From NCBI GenBank assembly GCA_964476185.1, contig CAYYZO010000005.1, positions 27,493-91,492 on the forward strand: 64,000 nt of DNA, written 5' to 3'. The notes below the pieces were generated by a model. The model did not search any database. It saw only the letters and a list, made by a program, of their open reading frames with translations, and was not told the origin of the DNA. Numbering within the stretch: the first letter of the stretch is position 1; each line of letters opens with the position of its first letter. Shown here in pieces: positions 25,613-33,965 of this stretch. The DNA comes from DATNBU01 sp964476185 (lineage in GTDB: Bacteria > Desulfobacterota > Binatia > UBA1149 > CAITLU01). Both the position numbers and the translations under genes were made by a program.

Positions 25613-27604
25613 ATGGAACCTGCAACCCCTGAAGTTTCCGGCCACCCGGCGAAGGCAACCGTGCGCGGCTACGGCGGAATGCGCGTCGTCTTGTTCGAGA
25701 GCCGCATGGCGTCCGAGGCGGCACGGCTCGTGCACAACGCCGGCGGCGTCGCGATCCCGGCCCCGACGATGAAGGAGGTGCCGCTCGAATCGAACGATGC
25801 CGCGTTCGCCCTCGCCGACGCGCTGCTGGCAGGCGAGGTCGACGTCGTGCTGTTCCTGACCGGCGTCGGGACCCGCACGCTGTTCTCGGCCTGGCAGACC
25901 CGCTACGAGCTGCCGCGCCTCGTCGAGGCGCTGTCCCGGACGACCGTCGTCGCTCGCGGGCCGAAGCCGGTCCAGGCGCTGCGCGACCTCGGCGTCGCGA
26001 TCACGATCACCGTCCCCGAGCCCAACACCTGGCGCGAGCTGCTGCTGACGCTCGACGAGGCCGCCGAATCGGTCGAGCTCTCCCGCGCGCGCGTCGCGAT
26101 CCAGGAGTACGGCGTCTCCAACGACGACCTGGTGCGCGAGCTCGAGCGCCGCGGCGCCGTCGTACGGCGCGTGCCGGTCTACCGCTGGGAGCTGCCCGAC
26201 GACGTCCGTCCGCTCGAGGACGCGATCCGGCAGGTGCTCGCGCGCACCGCCGACGTGCTGCTGTTCACGAGCTCGAACCAGGCCTACAGCCTCCTCACCG
26301 TCTTGCGGCGGATGGGCGTCGAGGACGCTTTCCGCCACGCTCTTCGCGAGGTCGTGGTCGGATCGGTCGGCCCGGTCTGCAGCGAGACGCTCGGCGAGCA
26401 CGGTTTCCAGGTCGACTTCGAGCCGTCGCACCCGAAGCTCGGCACGCTGATCAAGGAGGGGTCCCAGATCGCGCCGCCGCTCGTGATCGAACGGCGCGAA
26501 CGGCTGCGCGAGACGGCCCGCACGCGCGCGAATCCCGCCGTCGCGACGACGAAGGCCGCCGACGCCGCCGCGCTTCGCGACAGCGTCTTCCTGCGCGCGT
26601 GCCGCCGCGAGCCGGTGCCCCACACGCCGGTGTGGCTGATGCGCCAGGCCGGCCGCTACATGCAGGAGTACCGGGAGGTCCGCGCGCGCGCGTCGTTCAT
26701 CGAGCTCTGCAAGACGCCCGAACTCGCCGCGAAGGTCGCGCTGGACGCGCAGCAGCGTATCGGCGCCGACGCGGCGATCCTGTTCTCCGACATCCTGCTG
26801 ATCCTCGAGCCGATGGGCCTCGGCCTCGAGTACGTGCACGGCGACGGCCCCAGCCTGTCGCGCCTCGTGCGCGGCCCGGAGGACGTCGACCGCCTTCGCG
26901 AGATCGACCCGGTCCAGTCGCTCGACTACGTGATGGAAGCCGTCCGGTGCACGCGCGCCGCGCTTCCGGCCGATATCCCGCTGATCGGGTTCAGCGGCGC
27001 GCCGTTCACGCTCGCGTCGTACGTGATCGAGGGCGGCGGCTCGCGCAACTACATCCAGACGAAAAAGTTCCTGTACGGCGACAAGGGCGCCTGGGACGCG
27101 ATGATGGACAAGCTCGCGCGCGCCGTCGCGGCCTACCTGATCGGCCAGATCGAGGCCGGCGTGCAGGCCGTGCAGCTGTTCGACAGCTGGGTCGGGTGCC
27201 TGGCGCCGTCCGATTTCGAGACGTACGTGGCGCCGCACATGCGCACGATCGCCGAGGCGCTGCCGAAGGACGTGCCGCTGATCTCGTTCGGGACCGACAC
27301 CGCGACCCTGCTCGACCTGCAGGTCGAGGCCGGCTGCTCGGTGATCGGCGTGGACCACCGCGTGCCGATCGCGAACGCGTTCGACCGCTTCGGCGACCGC
27401 GTCGCGGTGCAGGGCAACCTCGATCCGGTGCTGCTGTTCGCGCCACCCGACGTGATCCGCCGCGAGGCCGCGCGGGTGGTCGCGGAGGTCGCGGGCCGGC
27501 CGGGCCATGTCTTCAACCTCGGTCACGGCATCCTCCCCGGGACGCCGGTCGACCACGTAATCGCGCTCGTCGACGCCGTGCACGAGCTGTCCGCGAGAGG
27601 CTGA
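25613..27604 (+). CDS. hemD/hemE: Fused uroporphyrinogen-III synthase/decarboxylase (HemD-HemE)
   Basis: One continuous frame of 663 residues from ATG 25613. The first part (about 20-275) is HemD-like: VLFESRMASEAARLVHNAGG, DVVLFLTGVGTRTLF, VAIQEYGVSNDDLVRELERR and TSSNQAYSLL. A charged linker (about 280-315) leads to a full-length HemE (about 316-663) with MRQAGRYMQEYR (343-354), ILFSDILLILEPMG, GFSGAPFTLASY, FDSWVG and FNLGHGILPGTP. It would therefore make uroporphyrinogen III and then decarboxylate it to coproporphyrinogen III, two consecutive steps. No stop or frameshift lies between the domains. ATG 25679 is an alternative start directly at the HemD core. HemG follows 49 bases downstream. 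Confidence 0.93.
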   Translation: MEPATPEVSGHPAKATVRGYGGMRVVLFESRMASEAARLVHNAGGVAIPAPTMKEVPLESNDAAFALADALLAGEVDVVLFLTGVGTRTLFSAWQTRYELPRLVEALSRTTVVARGPKPVQALRDLGVAITITVPEPNTWRELLLTLDEAAESVELSRARVAIQEYGVSNDDLVRELERRGAVVRRVPVYRWELPDDVRPLEDAIRQVLARTADVLLFTSSNQAYSLLTVLRRMGVEDAFRHALREVVVGSVGPVCSETLGEHGFQVDFEPSHPKLGTLIKEGSQIAPPLVIERRERLRETARTRANPAVATTKAADAAALRDSVFLRACRREPVPHTPVWLMRQAGRYMQEYREVRARASFIELCKTPELAAKVALDAQQRIGADAAILFSDILLILEPMGLGLEYVHGDGPSLSRLVRGPEDVDRLREIDPVQSLDYVMEAVRCTRAALPADIPLIGFSGAPFTLASYVIEGGGSRNYIQTKKFLYGDKGAWDAMMDKLARAVAAYLIGQIEAGVQAVQLFDSWVGCLAPSDFETYVAPHMRTIAEALPKDVPLISFGTDTATLLDLQVEAGCSVIGVDHRVPIANAFDRFGDRVAVQGNLDPVLLFAPPDVIRREAARVVAEVAGRPGHVFNLGHGILPGTPVDHVIALVDAVHELSARG

Positions 27605-27653
27605 GCTTGCGCGTCCCGCGTCGCTCCGGGCGAGGAACCCGACGAGGTTCCCG

Positions 27654-29093
27654 ATGACCCGCCGCATCGTCGTCGTCGGCGCCGGCATCGCGGGGCTCGC
27701 TGCCGCGTACCGCGCGCACCGGTTGGCCGCCGAGCGCGGCGTCGAGGTCGAGATCGTCGTGCTCGAAGCCGCCGGGCGCGTCGGCGGCGTGATCGAGAGC
27801 GTCGAGCGGGACGGCTGCGTGATGGAGCTCGGCCCCGACTCGATCATCACCGAGAAGCCGTGGGCGCGCGCGCTCTGCGAGGAGATCGGGCTCGCGCCAC
27901 GGATCGTCGGCACCTCGAACGAGTTCCGCCAGAGCTTCGTGGCGCTCGGCCGCGACCTGCACCCGATCCCCGAGGGCTTCTACATGATGGCGCCGTCGCG
28001 GCTCTCGCCGTTCGTCGGGACGAAGCTGTTCTCGTGGCCCGGCAAACTGCGCATGGCCGCGGACCTCGTGCTGCCGCGCCGCACGGACGGCGCCGACGAG
28101 AGCCTCGCGTCGTTCGTGCGCCGCCGCCTCGGCGCCGAGGCGCTCGAACGCGCCGCACAGCCGATGGTCGGCGGCGTCTACACGGCCGACCCCGAGAAGC
28201 TGAGCCTGCGGGCGACGATGCCGCGCTTCCTCGAGATCGAGCGCAAGCATCGCAGCCTGATCCTCGGCTTCGTCGAGCAGCGCCGGCGCGCGATGCGCGG
28301 CGGCGGCGCGGCGGCCGAGGGCAGTGCGGCGGGCCCGCGCTACTCGCTGTTCATCTCGCTCGACAAGGGACTCTCCGCGTTGCCGGAACGCCTGCGCGAG
28401 CTGCTGCCCGCCGGTGCGGTTCGCACCGGCACGGCCGTCGAGCGCGTCGAGCGCGAAGGGGACCGCTGGAAGGTCCACACGCTCGACGACGCCGTCGAGG
28501 CCGACGCGGTCTGCCTCGCGACGCCGGCCTACGCGACCTCCCGCATGGTCGAGGGCCTGTCCCCCGAGCTCGCCCGCTCGCTGAACGCGATCGAGTACGC
28601 CTCGTCCGCCACCGTGAACCTGGTCTACCGGCGCGAGGACATCGCGCACGCGCTCGACGGATTCGGCTTCGTCGTGCCGGCGAGCGAGCGTCGCACGCTG
28701 CTGGCCTGCACGTTCAGCAGCGTGAAGTACCCGGGCCGGGCGCCGGCGGGCTCCGTGCTCGTGCGCGCGTTCGTCGGCGGCGCGTTGTTTCCGGAGGCGT
28801 ACGACATGGCCGACGACCGCATGCTGACCGGGATCGGTCGCGACCTTGCCGAGCTGCTGGGCGTGCGGGCCGAGCCGCGCGACGCCGTCGTCACGCGCTG
28901 GCCGCGCTCGATGCCGCAGTACAACGTCGGGCACCTCGAGCGCGTCGCGCGCATCGAGGAAGAGGCCGGACGCCATCCGACGCTCGCGCTGGCGGGCTCG
29001 GCCTACCGCGGCGTCGGCATTCCCGACAGCGTGCGTTCCGGCGAAGCGGCGGGCGAACGGCTGGTCGGCGCGATCCAGCGGATGCCCGGCTGA
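27654..29093 (+). CDS. hemG: Protoporphyrinogen oxidase, HemG/HemY (PPOX) type
   Basis: FAD-dependent enzyme that oxidises protoporphyrinogen IX (or coproporphyrinogen III in the coproporphyrin branch). The 479-residue product has the N-terminal dinucleotide fold VVVGAGIAGLAAAYRA, VVLEAAGRVGGVIESV and ELGPDSIIT, and the C-terminal FAD contact LALAGSAYRGVGIPDSVRSG. Length and motifs match oxygen-dependent PPOX, not the flavodoxin-type HemG of E. coli. It lies 49 bases after the HemD-HemE fusion, so the two probably form a haem operon. Other haem genes are outside the window. Confidence 0.93.
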   Translation: MTRRIVVVGAGIAGLAAAYRAHRLAAERGVEVEIVVLEAAGRVGGVIESVERDGCVMELGPDSIITEKPWARALCEEIGLAPRIVGTSNEFRQSFVALGRDLHPIPEGFYMMAPSRLSPFVGTKLFSWPGKLRMAADLVLPRRTDGADESLASFVRRRLGAEALERAAQPMVGGVYTADPEKLSLRATMPRFLEIERKHRSLILGFVEQRRRAMRGGGAAAEGSAAGPRYSLFISLDKGLSALPERLRELLPAGAVRTGTAVERVEREGDRWKVHTLDDAVEADAVCLATPAYATSRMVEGLSPELARSLNAIEYASSATVNLVYRREDIAHALDGFGFVVPASERRTLLACTFSSVKYPGRAPAGSVLVRAFVGGALFPEAYDMADDRMLTGIGRDLAELLGVRAEPRDAVVTRWPRSMPQYNVGHLERVARIEEEAGRHPTLALAGSAYRGVGIPDSVRSGEAAGERLVGAIQRMPG

Positions 29094-29144
29094 CGCTGGC
29101 GGATCCGCTGACGCCCGGGAGCCTAGCCCCCCGGCGTGGCGTCG

Positions 29145-29510
29145 TCAGCAGAGGTCGACGGCGTACTTCTTGAGGTCGTCGAGCGAGACGTCCTCGAGCG
29201 CGTGCTCGTCGGTCGCCTGCAGCACGACGGGCGGCGCCAGCCCGGCCTCGAGCGCTTCCTGCCAGCGCCTGGAGCACAGGCACCAGCGGTCGCCGGGCTG
29301 CAGGCCCGGGAAGCCGAACTCCGGCCGCGGCGTCGACAGGTCGTTGCCGCGCTGCCGCGAGAACTCGAGGAACTCGACGTTCACCTCGACGCAGACGCAG
29401 TGCCGACCGACGTCGTCATCGGAGGTCCGGCACGAGCCGTCGCGGAAGAATCCGGTCAGGGGCTGGGTCGAGCAGGAGGCGAGCGGTTCACCGAGCACGT
29501 TGCGGGGCAT
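29145..29510 (-). CDS. DUF2237 protein
   Basis: The 121-residue protein matches the small DUF2237 family: NVLGEPLASCSTQPLTGFFR at the N terminus, DVGRHCVCVEVNVEFLEFSR, GNDLSTPRPEFGFPGLQPGD, RWCLCSRRWQEAL and a C-terminal LDDLKKYAVDLC. The conserved cysteines and histidine suggest a metal site or redox function, but the family is uncharacterised. It is convergent with hemG, with 51 bases between the stops. GC-rich complementary segments in that gap may serve as a shared transcript end. Confidence 0.85.
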   Translation of the reverse strand: MPRNVLGEPLASCSTQPLTGFFRDGSCRTSDDDVGRHCVCVEVNVEFLEFSRQRGNDLSTPRPEFGFPGLQPGDRWCLCSRRWQEALEAGLAPPVVLQATDEHALEDVSLDDLKKYAVDLC

Positions 29511-29567
29511 GGCCTGCTTCTGCCACGAAAGCGCGGCGGGCGACAGCGGCGACGCCGCCCGCCGCGA

Positions 29568-30113
29568 TCACGTCGCCGCGTCGAGGAGCGAGAGCATCTC
29601 GTCGCGGCAATCCTCGCAGATCGCGTGCGTCAGCGACGGCAGCGCCGGCGCGTCGAACAACGCGAGCGCGACGACGGCGTCCTCGACCTCTTTCCACCCG
29701 CTTTCGACGCGGATCTTCTTGCACCAACCGCACGCCGCGAGCACGGCTTCGGAGCGAGGCGCGTCCGCGGCCAGCAGCCGCTCGGGAGGCCGGTCCTCGA
29801 TCGCGACCGTGCTGACGCGGAACTCCACTTCGTCGCCCGTGGCGAGGACCGTCATGCGCAGCAGCCGGCGCCTTGACGGCGAGTCGCAGCGGAACGGGAA
29901 CGTGACCGGCCGTCCGTCGATGGCGCGGTCGAGGACCGCGTCGTAGATCTGCCGCGTCGTCGGCTCGCGGACGACGTCCCAGAGGCTGCGCCCGACCACC
30001 GTCGCCGACGACAGGTCACGGCCATCGTTCGCGATGGCGAACTCGTCGAAGGCGCGGTTGGCGTGGCGGATCACGCCCTGCCGGTCCACGCGGTAGACGA
30101 CGTCGGCCTGCAT
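29568..30113 (-). CDS. PAS-domain protein with C-terminal zinc-knuckle-like CxxC pairs
   Basis: The 181-residue protein has an N-terminal PAS fold (about 3-110: DVVYRVDRQGVIRHANRAFD, GRSLWDVVREPTTRQIYDAV). Two CxxC pairs follow: C128/C131 in CGWCKKIR and C166/C169 in THAICEDC. The CxWCK...HxICxxC pattern is seen at the ends of some PAS sensor proteins and probably binds zinc. There is no kinase, cyclase or DNA-binding output domain, so it would act through a partner. It is 19 bases upstream of... in genome order beside the F420-type oxidoreductase on the same strand, possibly one transcript. Confidence 0.75.
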   Translation of the reverse strand: MQADVVYRVDRQGVIRHANRAFDEFAIANDGRDLSSATVVGRSLWDVVREPTTRQIYDAVLDRAIDGRPVTFPFRCDSPSRRRLLRMTVLATGDEVEFRVSTVAIEDRPPERLLAADAPRSEAVLAACGWCKKIRVESGWKEVEDAVVALALFDAPALPSLTHAICEDCRDEMLSLLDAAT

Positions 30114-30132
30114 CCCGACCGCCCTCCGCCCG

Positions 30133-31107
30133 TCAGCCGACGAGCGGGAACACGTCGCGGCGGAAGATCTCCGCCTGCGAGTCGCCGCAGCCGAACGATG
30201 CGATGTCGTTGAAGTAGAAGACGATGCCGGAAACCCCCATCTTGCGATAACCGTAAAGGAATTCCGCGCACTGCTCGCGCGTCCCCTTGCACGAGACGAA
30301 GCTCAGCAGGCCTTCCCTCGGGAGTCCCTGCGCGGCGATGCGGGAGAAGAAGCGCTCTCCCTCGACCTCGTCGTCGTAGCAGATGCCGCCCGCCATCGCG
30401 GTGATCGTGATCTCCTCGAAGTCGCGACCGACCGCGAGGCAGTGGTCCTTGAGGATCTCGCGGTAGCGCGGGAACTCGTCGCGGCTCCCATTGTAGTTCC
30501 AGATGTCGGCGTACTCGGCGACGAGCCGCAGAAGGACCTTCTCGCCGCGGCCGCCGATCAGGATCGGCGGGTGCGGGCTCTGCAGCGGCTTCGGCTGGCA
30601 GACGGCATCCTTCAACCGGAAGTGCTTGCCGTCGAAGCTCGCCATCGGCTCCGGCCCCCACATCCGCCGCAGGATCTCGAGGGACTCGCGCAGGCGCCGC
30701 AGGCGCTCGCCCGTCGCGCGGAACTCGTACCCGTAGGCGTCGAACTCCTCGACGAACCAGCCGGAGCCGAGCCCGAGGTCGAGCCTTCCGCCGCTCATCA
30801 CGTCGATGCAGGCCGCGATCTTCGCGAGGTAGGCGGGATGACGGTACTCGTTGCAGGTGACGAGCTGGCCGATGCGCGCGCGGCGGGTCGCGGTCGCCAT
30901 GTGGGCCATCAGCGACCAGGCCTCGAAGGTCGCCTCGACCTCCTTGCGGGGAACGGTGTGGAAGTGGTCGTAGACCCAAAGCGAGTCCCATCCGGCCGCG
31001 TCGAGTCCGCGAATCACGCGATCGCACGTCGCCCACTTCGCGGCGTCCCCGTCGACGCCCATCAGGTCGAGCCGCCATCCCTGCGGAACCAGAACTCCGA
31101 AATCCAT
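30133..31107 (-). CDS. LLM-class F420- or FMN-dependent oxidoreductase
   Basis: The 324-residue bacterial luciferase-like enzyme starts MDFGVLVPQGWRLDL and shows AGWDSLWVYDHFHT, TCNEYRHPAYLAK, GGRLDLGLGSGWFVEEF and PPILIGGRGEKVLLRL. These are typical of the F420-dependent TIM-barrel oxidoreductases of actinobacteria and related groups. FMN use cannot be excluded by eye. A strong AAGGAGG lies about 9 bases before the ATG and fixes the start, although the frame is open for a further 770 bases. Substrate unknown. With the Ddn-like protein at 47994 it suggests that the organism makes coenzyme F420. Confidence 0.87.
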   Translation of the reverse strand: MDFGVLVPQGWRLDLMGVDGDAAKWATCDRVIRGLDAAGWDSLWVYDHFHTVPRKEVEATFEAWSLMAHMATATRRARIGQLVTCNEYRHPAYLAKIAACIDVMSGGRLDLGLGSGWFVEEFDAYGYEFRATGERLRRLRESLEILRRMWGPEPMASFDGKHFRLKDAVCQPKPLQSPHPPILIGGRGEKVLLRLVAEYADIWNYNGSRDEFPRYREILKDHCLAVGRDFEEITITAMAGGICYDDEVEGERFFSRIAAQGLPREGLLSFVSCKGTREQCAEFLYGYRKMGVSGIVFYFNDIASFGCGDSQAEIFRRDVFPLVG

Positions 31108-31124
31108 GTCGCTGATCCTCCTTC

Positions 31125-31150
31125 GGATGTCGCTCCCGGATGTCGCTCCC
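31125..31150. repeat. Tandem 13-base duplication GGATGTCGCTCCC
   Basis: Two exact copies (31125-31137 and 31138-31150) followed by a partial third (GATGCTCCC) directly upstream of the luciferase-like gene's ribosome binding site. Probably a slippage duplication; it could alter leader length. Confidence 0.6.
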
Positions 31151-31320
31151 GATGCTCCCGCGGGTCGATCGGACTCCCGCTGCCGGCTCCCGGCGCCGAA
31201 CGGGAGCGCGACCGGAGCCGGCCCGGCCTGCCGAGCATCTTGTGCGCGCAATGCGGACGCAACAGATTTCCGGAAGTCTTTCCCTTGCCGGACGGGCGGT
31301 CCGTGTGTACAGAGTCGGCC

Positions 31321-31881
31321 ATGCTTGGAGAACTGCACGTCGCCCCGGGACTCCTGATCGCGATGCCGCAGCTTCGTGATCCGAATTTCGACCGCTCGGT
31401 CGTGCTGATGATCGAGCACCGCTCCGAAGGATCCTTCGGGCTCGTCGTGAACCGGCCGACGCGCACGCCGGTCGGCGACCTGCTGAAATCGATCGACGTG
31501 GACTGGCACGGGACGAGCCACGAGGTCGCGTGGTCGGGCGGACCGGTGCAGCCGGAGACCGGATGGATCCTGCACGAGCAGGTCGACGGCCTCGACGGCC
31601 TCGGCACGCGCGAGGTTCTTCCCGGCGTCTACATCACGTCGGCGCCGGACGCGCTTCGCGAACTCGCGAAGCATCCGCCGAAGCGAGTGCGCTTCCTGCT
31701 CGGCTACTCGGGATGGGGGCCGGCCCAGCTCGAGCGCGAACTGACCGAGACGGCCTGGGTGAACAGCGACGTCGACGCCGACTTCCTGTTCGACACTCCT
31801 GCGGCGCTGATGTGGGAAGCGGCCCTGCGCCGCCTGCACGTCTCGCCCGAGACCCTCGCCCCATCGCACGGGATTCACTGA
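31321..31881 (+). CDS. YqgE/AlgH-family protein
   Basis: The 186-residue protein contains the family signatures LHVAPGLLIAMPQLRDPNFD at the start, SVVLMIEHRSEGSFGLVVNRPT, a VAWSGGPVQPETGWILH segment and RFLLGYSGWGPAQLERELTE. AlgH was first described as a regulator of alginate genes in Pseudomonas, but the fold does not show a DNA-binding motif and the role is open. There is no clear ribosome binding site before the ATG. Its stop lies inside the start region of the next gene. Confidence 0.9.
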   Translation: MLGELHVAPGLLIAMPQLRDPNFDRSVVLMIEHRSEGSFGLVVNRPTRTPVGDLLKSIDVDWHGTSHEVAWSGGPVQPETGWILHEQVDGLDGLGTREVLPGVYITSAPDALRELAKHPPKRVRFLLGYSGWGPAQLERELTETAWVNSDVDADFLFDTPAALMWEAALRRLHVSPETLAPSHGIH

Positions 31882-32972
31882 CCCTGGAACCGATCCTCGT
31901 CTACGGCGCCACCGGCTACACCGGGCGCCTCGTCGTCCGGGCCCTCGAGGAAGCGGCCCGTCCGTACGTGGTCGCCGGGCGCAATCGTGCGGCGCTCGAC
32001 GCGCTGTCCTCCTCGCTCGCGTCGCGTCCCGAGGTCCGCGTCGCCGACGCCGCCGACAGCGCCTCGCTGCTGCGTGCGTTCGGAGGCATGCGCGCCGTCG
32101 TCAGCACGGTCGGCCCGTTCGCGCGCTGGGGCATGCCGGTGGTGCGCGCCGCGGTCGACCTCGGCGTCCACTACGTCGACACGACCGGCGAGCAGAACTT
32201 CCAGATGCAGGTCTACGAGGAACTGCACCGGCGCGCGATCAGCACCGGCTCCACCGTCGTGACCGGCGCGGCGTTCGAGTTCACGTTCAGCTACCTCGGC
32301 GCGGCCGTGCTCCACGAGCGAAGCGGCCCTCTGCTGACGATGAGCTCGTACTACCTGGCCGACGGGTTCCGGCCGACCGTCGGGACGGCGCGCAGCGCGC
32401 TCGACATGCTCGGCGCCGAGCTCGTCGCGTTCCGCGACGGCCGTCTCGTGCCGTTGCCGACGGCGTGGAGTCCGCGCGAGGTCCGCTTCCCCGGCGAGAA
32501 GCAGGCCTGGTGGGCCGTCGTGATCCCTGGCGGCGACGCGGTGATGCTGCCCCTCGACATCCCGCAGCTGCAGTCCGCCAGCTGCCACCTGCTGCTGCCC
32601 GAGTGGCAGGCTCGCGCCCTCGCCCCGCTCGCGCACCTGCAGCCGCGGCTTCGACGCGTGCTCGCGGGGAGCGTCGCGTCGGCGCTCGACCGCGCGCTCG
32701 CGCGCTGGCACCGCGACCCGCCGGACGACCAGCGTTCTTCGGTCCCGTGGAAGGTCTTCGTGCACGGGCAGACGCCGACCGGCAGCCACGTGTTCGTCGC
32801 GAGCGGCAGCGACGTCTACGCGGTCTCCGGCGCGGCGGCAGCGCACACGGCGATCCGGCTCGCGGACGGCGGCGGACGCGACGGCGGCGTGATGACGACC
32901 GGAAAGGCCCTGCCCGCGGTCGAGTTCCTCGACGCGATGCGACCGCACGGCGTGCGCTGGGAACTTCGCTGA
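31812..32972 (+). CDS. Saccharopine-dehydrogenase-like NAD(P)-binding protein
   Basis: The Rossmann fold begins almost at the N terminus (ILVYGATGYTGRLVVRALEE), followed by VVSTVGPFARWGMPVVRAAV, VHYVDTTGEQNF and VVTGAAFEFTFSYLGAAVL. This resembles trans-acting enoyl reductase/saccharopine reductase-like proteins. The start is unusual: no ATG, GTG or TTG lies between the AlgH stop and the glycine-rich loop. I use GTG 31812, inside the AlgH gene; a CTG at 31878 that overlaps the AlgH stop (CTGA) would give a more natural N terminus. True substrate unknown; related proteins act in lipid metabolism. Confidence 0.8.
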   Translation: MGSGPAPPARLARDPRPIARDSLTLEPILVYGATGYTGRLVVRALEEAARPYVVAGRNRAALDALSSSLASRPEVRVADAADSASLLRAFGGMRAVVSTVGPFARWGMPVVRAAVDLGVHYVDTTGEQNFQMQVYEELHRRAISTGSTVVTGAAFEFTFSYLGAAVLHERSGPLLTMSSYYLADGFRPTVGTARSALDMLGAELVAFRDGRLVPLPTAWSPREVRFPGEKQAWWAVVIPGGDAVMLPLDIPQLQSASCHLLLPEWQARALAPLAHLQPRLRRVLAGSVASALDRALARWHRDPPDDQRSSVPWKVFVHGQTPTGSHVFVASGSDVYAVSGAAAAHTAIRLADGGGRDGGVMTTGKALPAVEFLDAMRPHGVRWELR

Positions 32973-33094
32973 CGGGCTGGCGGGGGCGCGCGCCGGGAAC
33001 TTCCCGATGCTCCCTCGAGCCGCTGGAGGCGACCCGCCGCGACGCCGAGCCCTCGAGAGCCCGCCGGGGTTCCCGCCATCGAGGCGGAAAGCGC

Positions 33095-33907
33095 CTACGC
33101 GTCGCCGCGGAGCGCGTCGAGCACGGCCAGCGCGTCGCGCAGCAGCCGCGGCTCGTGCGTGCGGATCATCGTCGCGCCGCGCTCGACCGCGAACAGTTCC
33201 GCCGCGAGCGACGCGGCGTCCCGCTGCGCGACGCCGCGACCGGCGAGGCGGCCGACCAGCGACTTGCGCGATACCGAGACGAGCAGCGGCAGGCCGTAGC
33301 GCGCGCGCAACTCGCCGAGCCGCCGGAGCACCAGCACCGACGGCGCGGGGTCGTCGCCGAGGAACAACCCCATGCCCGGATCGAGCACGATGCGCTCGCG
33401 GGCGACGCCGGCCGACTCCAGCGCGGCCAGCCGTGCGTCGAACCACGCGAGCAGTCGCTCCCACACCTGCTGCGGGTCGGTCGCCTCGCGCGTGGCGCGT
33501 GCTCCCTCGCGGATCGAGTGCATCACGACGAGGCGCGCCGGCGACGCAGCGAGTTCGCGATGGAAGGAAGCGTCGGCGAAGCCGCGGATGTCGTTCAGCC
33601 ACGAGGCCCCGAGCTCGAGCGCGCGCCGCTGCACTTCGCTTCGCCACGCGTCGACGCTGACCGCCACGCCGCGGCCGACGAGCTCGCGCAGGACCGGCTC
33701 GAGCCGGCGGATCTCCTCGGCCGCGCCGACGTCCTCGGCCTCCGGATGGCTCGACGCGGCGCCGACATCGACGACGTCGGCGCCGTCGGCAACCATGCCG
33801 AGCGCGTGCGCGACGGCGGCCTGCGGATCGAGGTAACGCCCGCCGTCCGAGAACGAGTCGCGCGTAACGTTGAGGATGCCGAGGATCGTGACGCCGGCGG
33901 TGGGCAC
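33095..33907 (-). CDS. folP: Dihydropteroate synthase resembling Sul-type enzymes
   Basis: Folate-pathway enzyme that joins pABA to dihydropterin pyrophosphate. The 270-residue product has GILNVTRDSFSDGG (10-23), VVDVGAASSHPEAEDV (45-60), WLNDIRGFAD (103-112), LDPGMGLFL (175-183), LLVSVSRKS (208-216) and MIRTHEP (247-253). Compared with Sul1 as I remember it, the shared blocks (DVVDVG-A-SHP-A, AL-G-LNDI-GF-D, LVVMHS, SGVA-R-LDPGMG-FL, GLPLLVSVSRKS, ASLAAEL-A, RTH-P-LR-A) are far closer than those of typical FolP (DIGGESTRPG). The loop residue that is Phe in Sul1's GMGFFL is Leu here. No mobile element is nearby and base composition matches the neighbours, so this is probably the resident enzyme. 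Sulfonamide tolerance is not proven. Confidence 0.88.
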   Translation of the reverse strand: MPTAGVTILGILNVTRDSFSDGGRYLDPQAAVAHALGMVADGADVVDVGAASSHPEAEDVGAAEEIRRLEPVLRELVGRGVAVSVDAWRSEVQRRALELGASWLNDIRGFADASFHRELAASPARLVVMHSIREGARATREATDPQQVWERLLAWFDARLAALESAGVARERIVLDPGMGLFLGDDPAPSVLVLRRLGELRARYGLPLLVSVSRKSLVGRLAGRGVAQRDAASLAAELFAVERGATMIRTHEPRLLRDALAVLDALRGDA

Positions 33908-33965
33908 GAGCGCACTGTGCGCGATGGGGCGGCAGACACAAGCGCATCGCCGCGTCCGCGGCGAT

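Noticed and set aside
33095..33907. Acquired sulfonamide-resistance cassette
   Set aside because: No integrase, attC site, insertion sequence or compositional change around the gene; only the protein resembles Sul.
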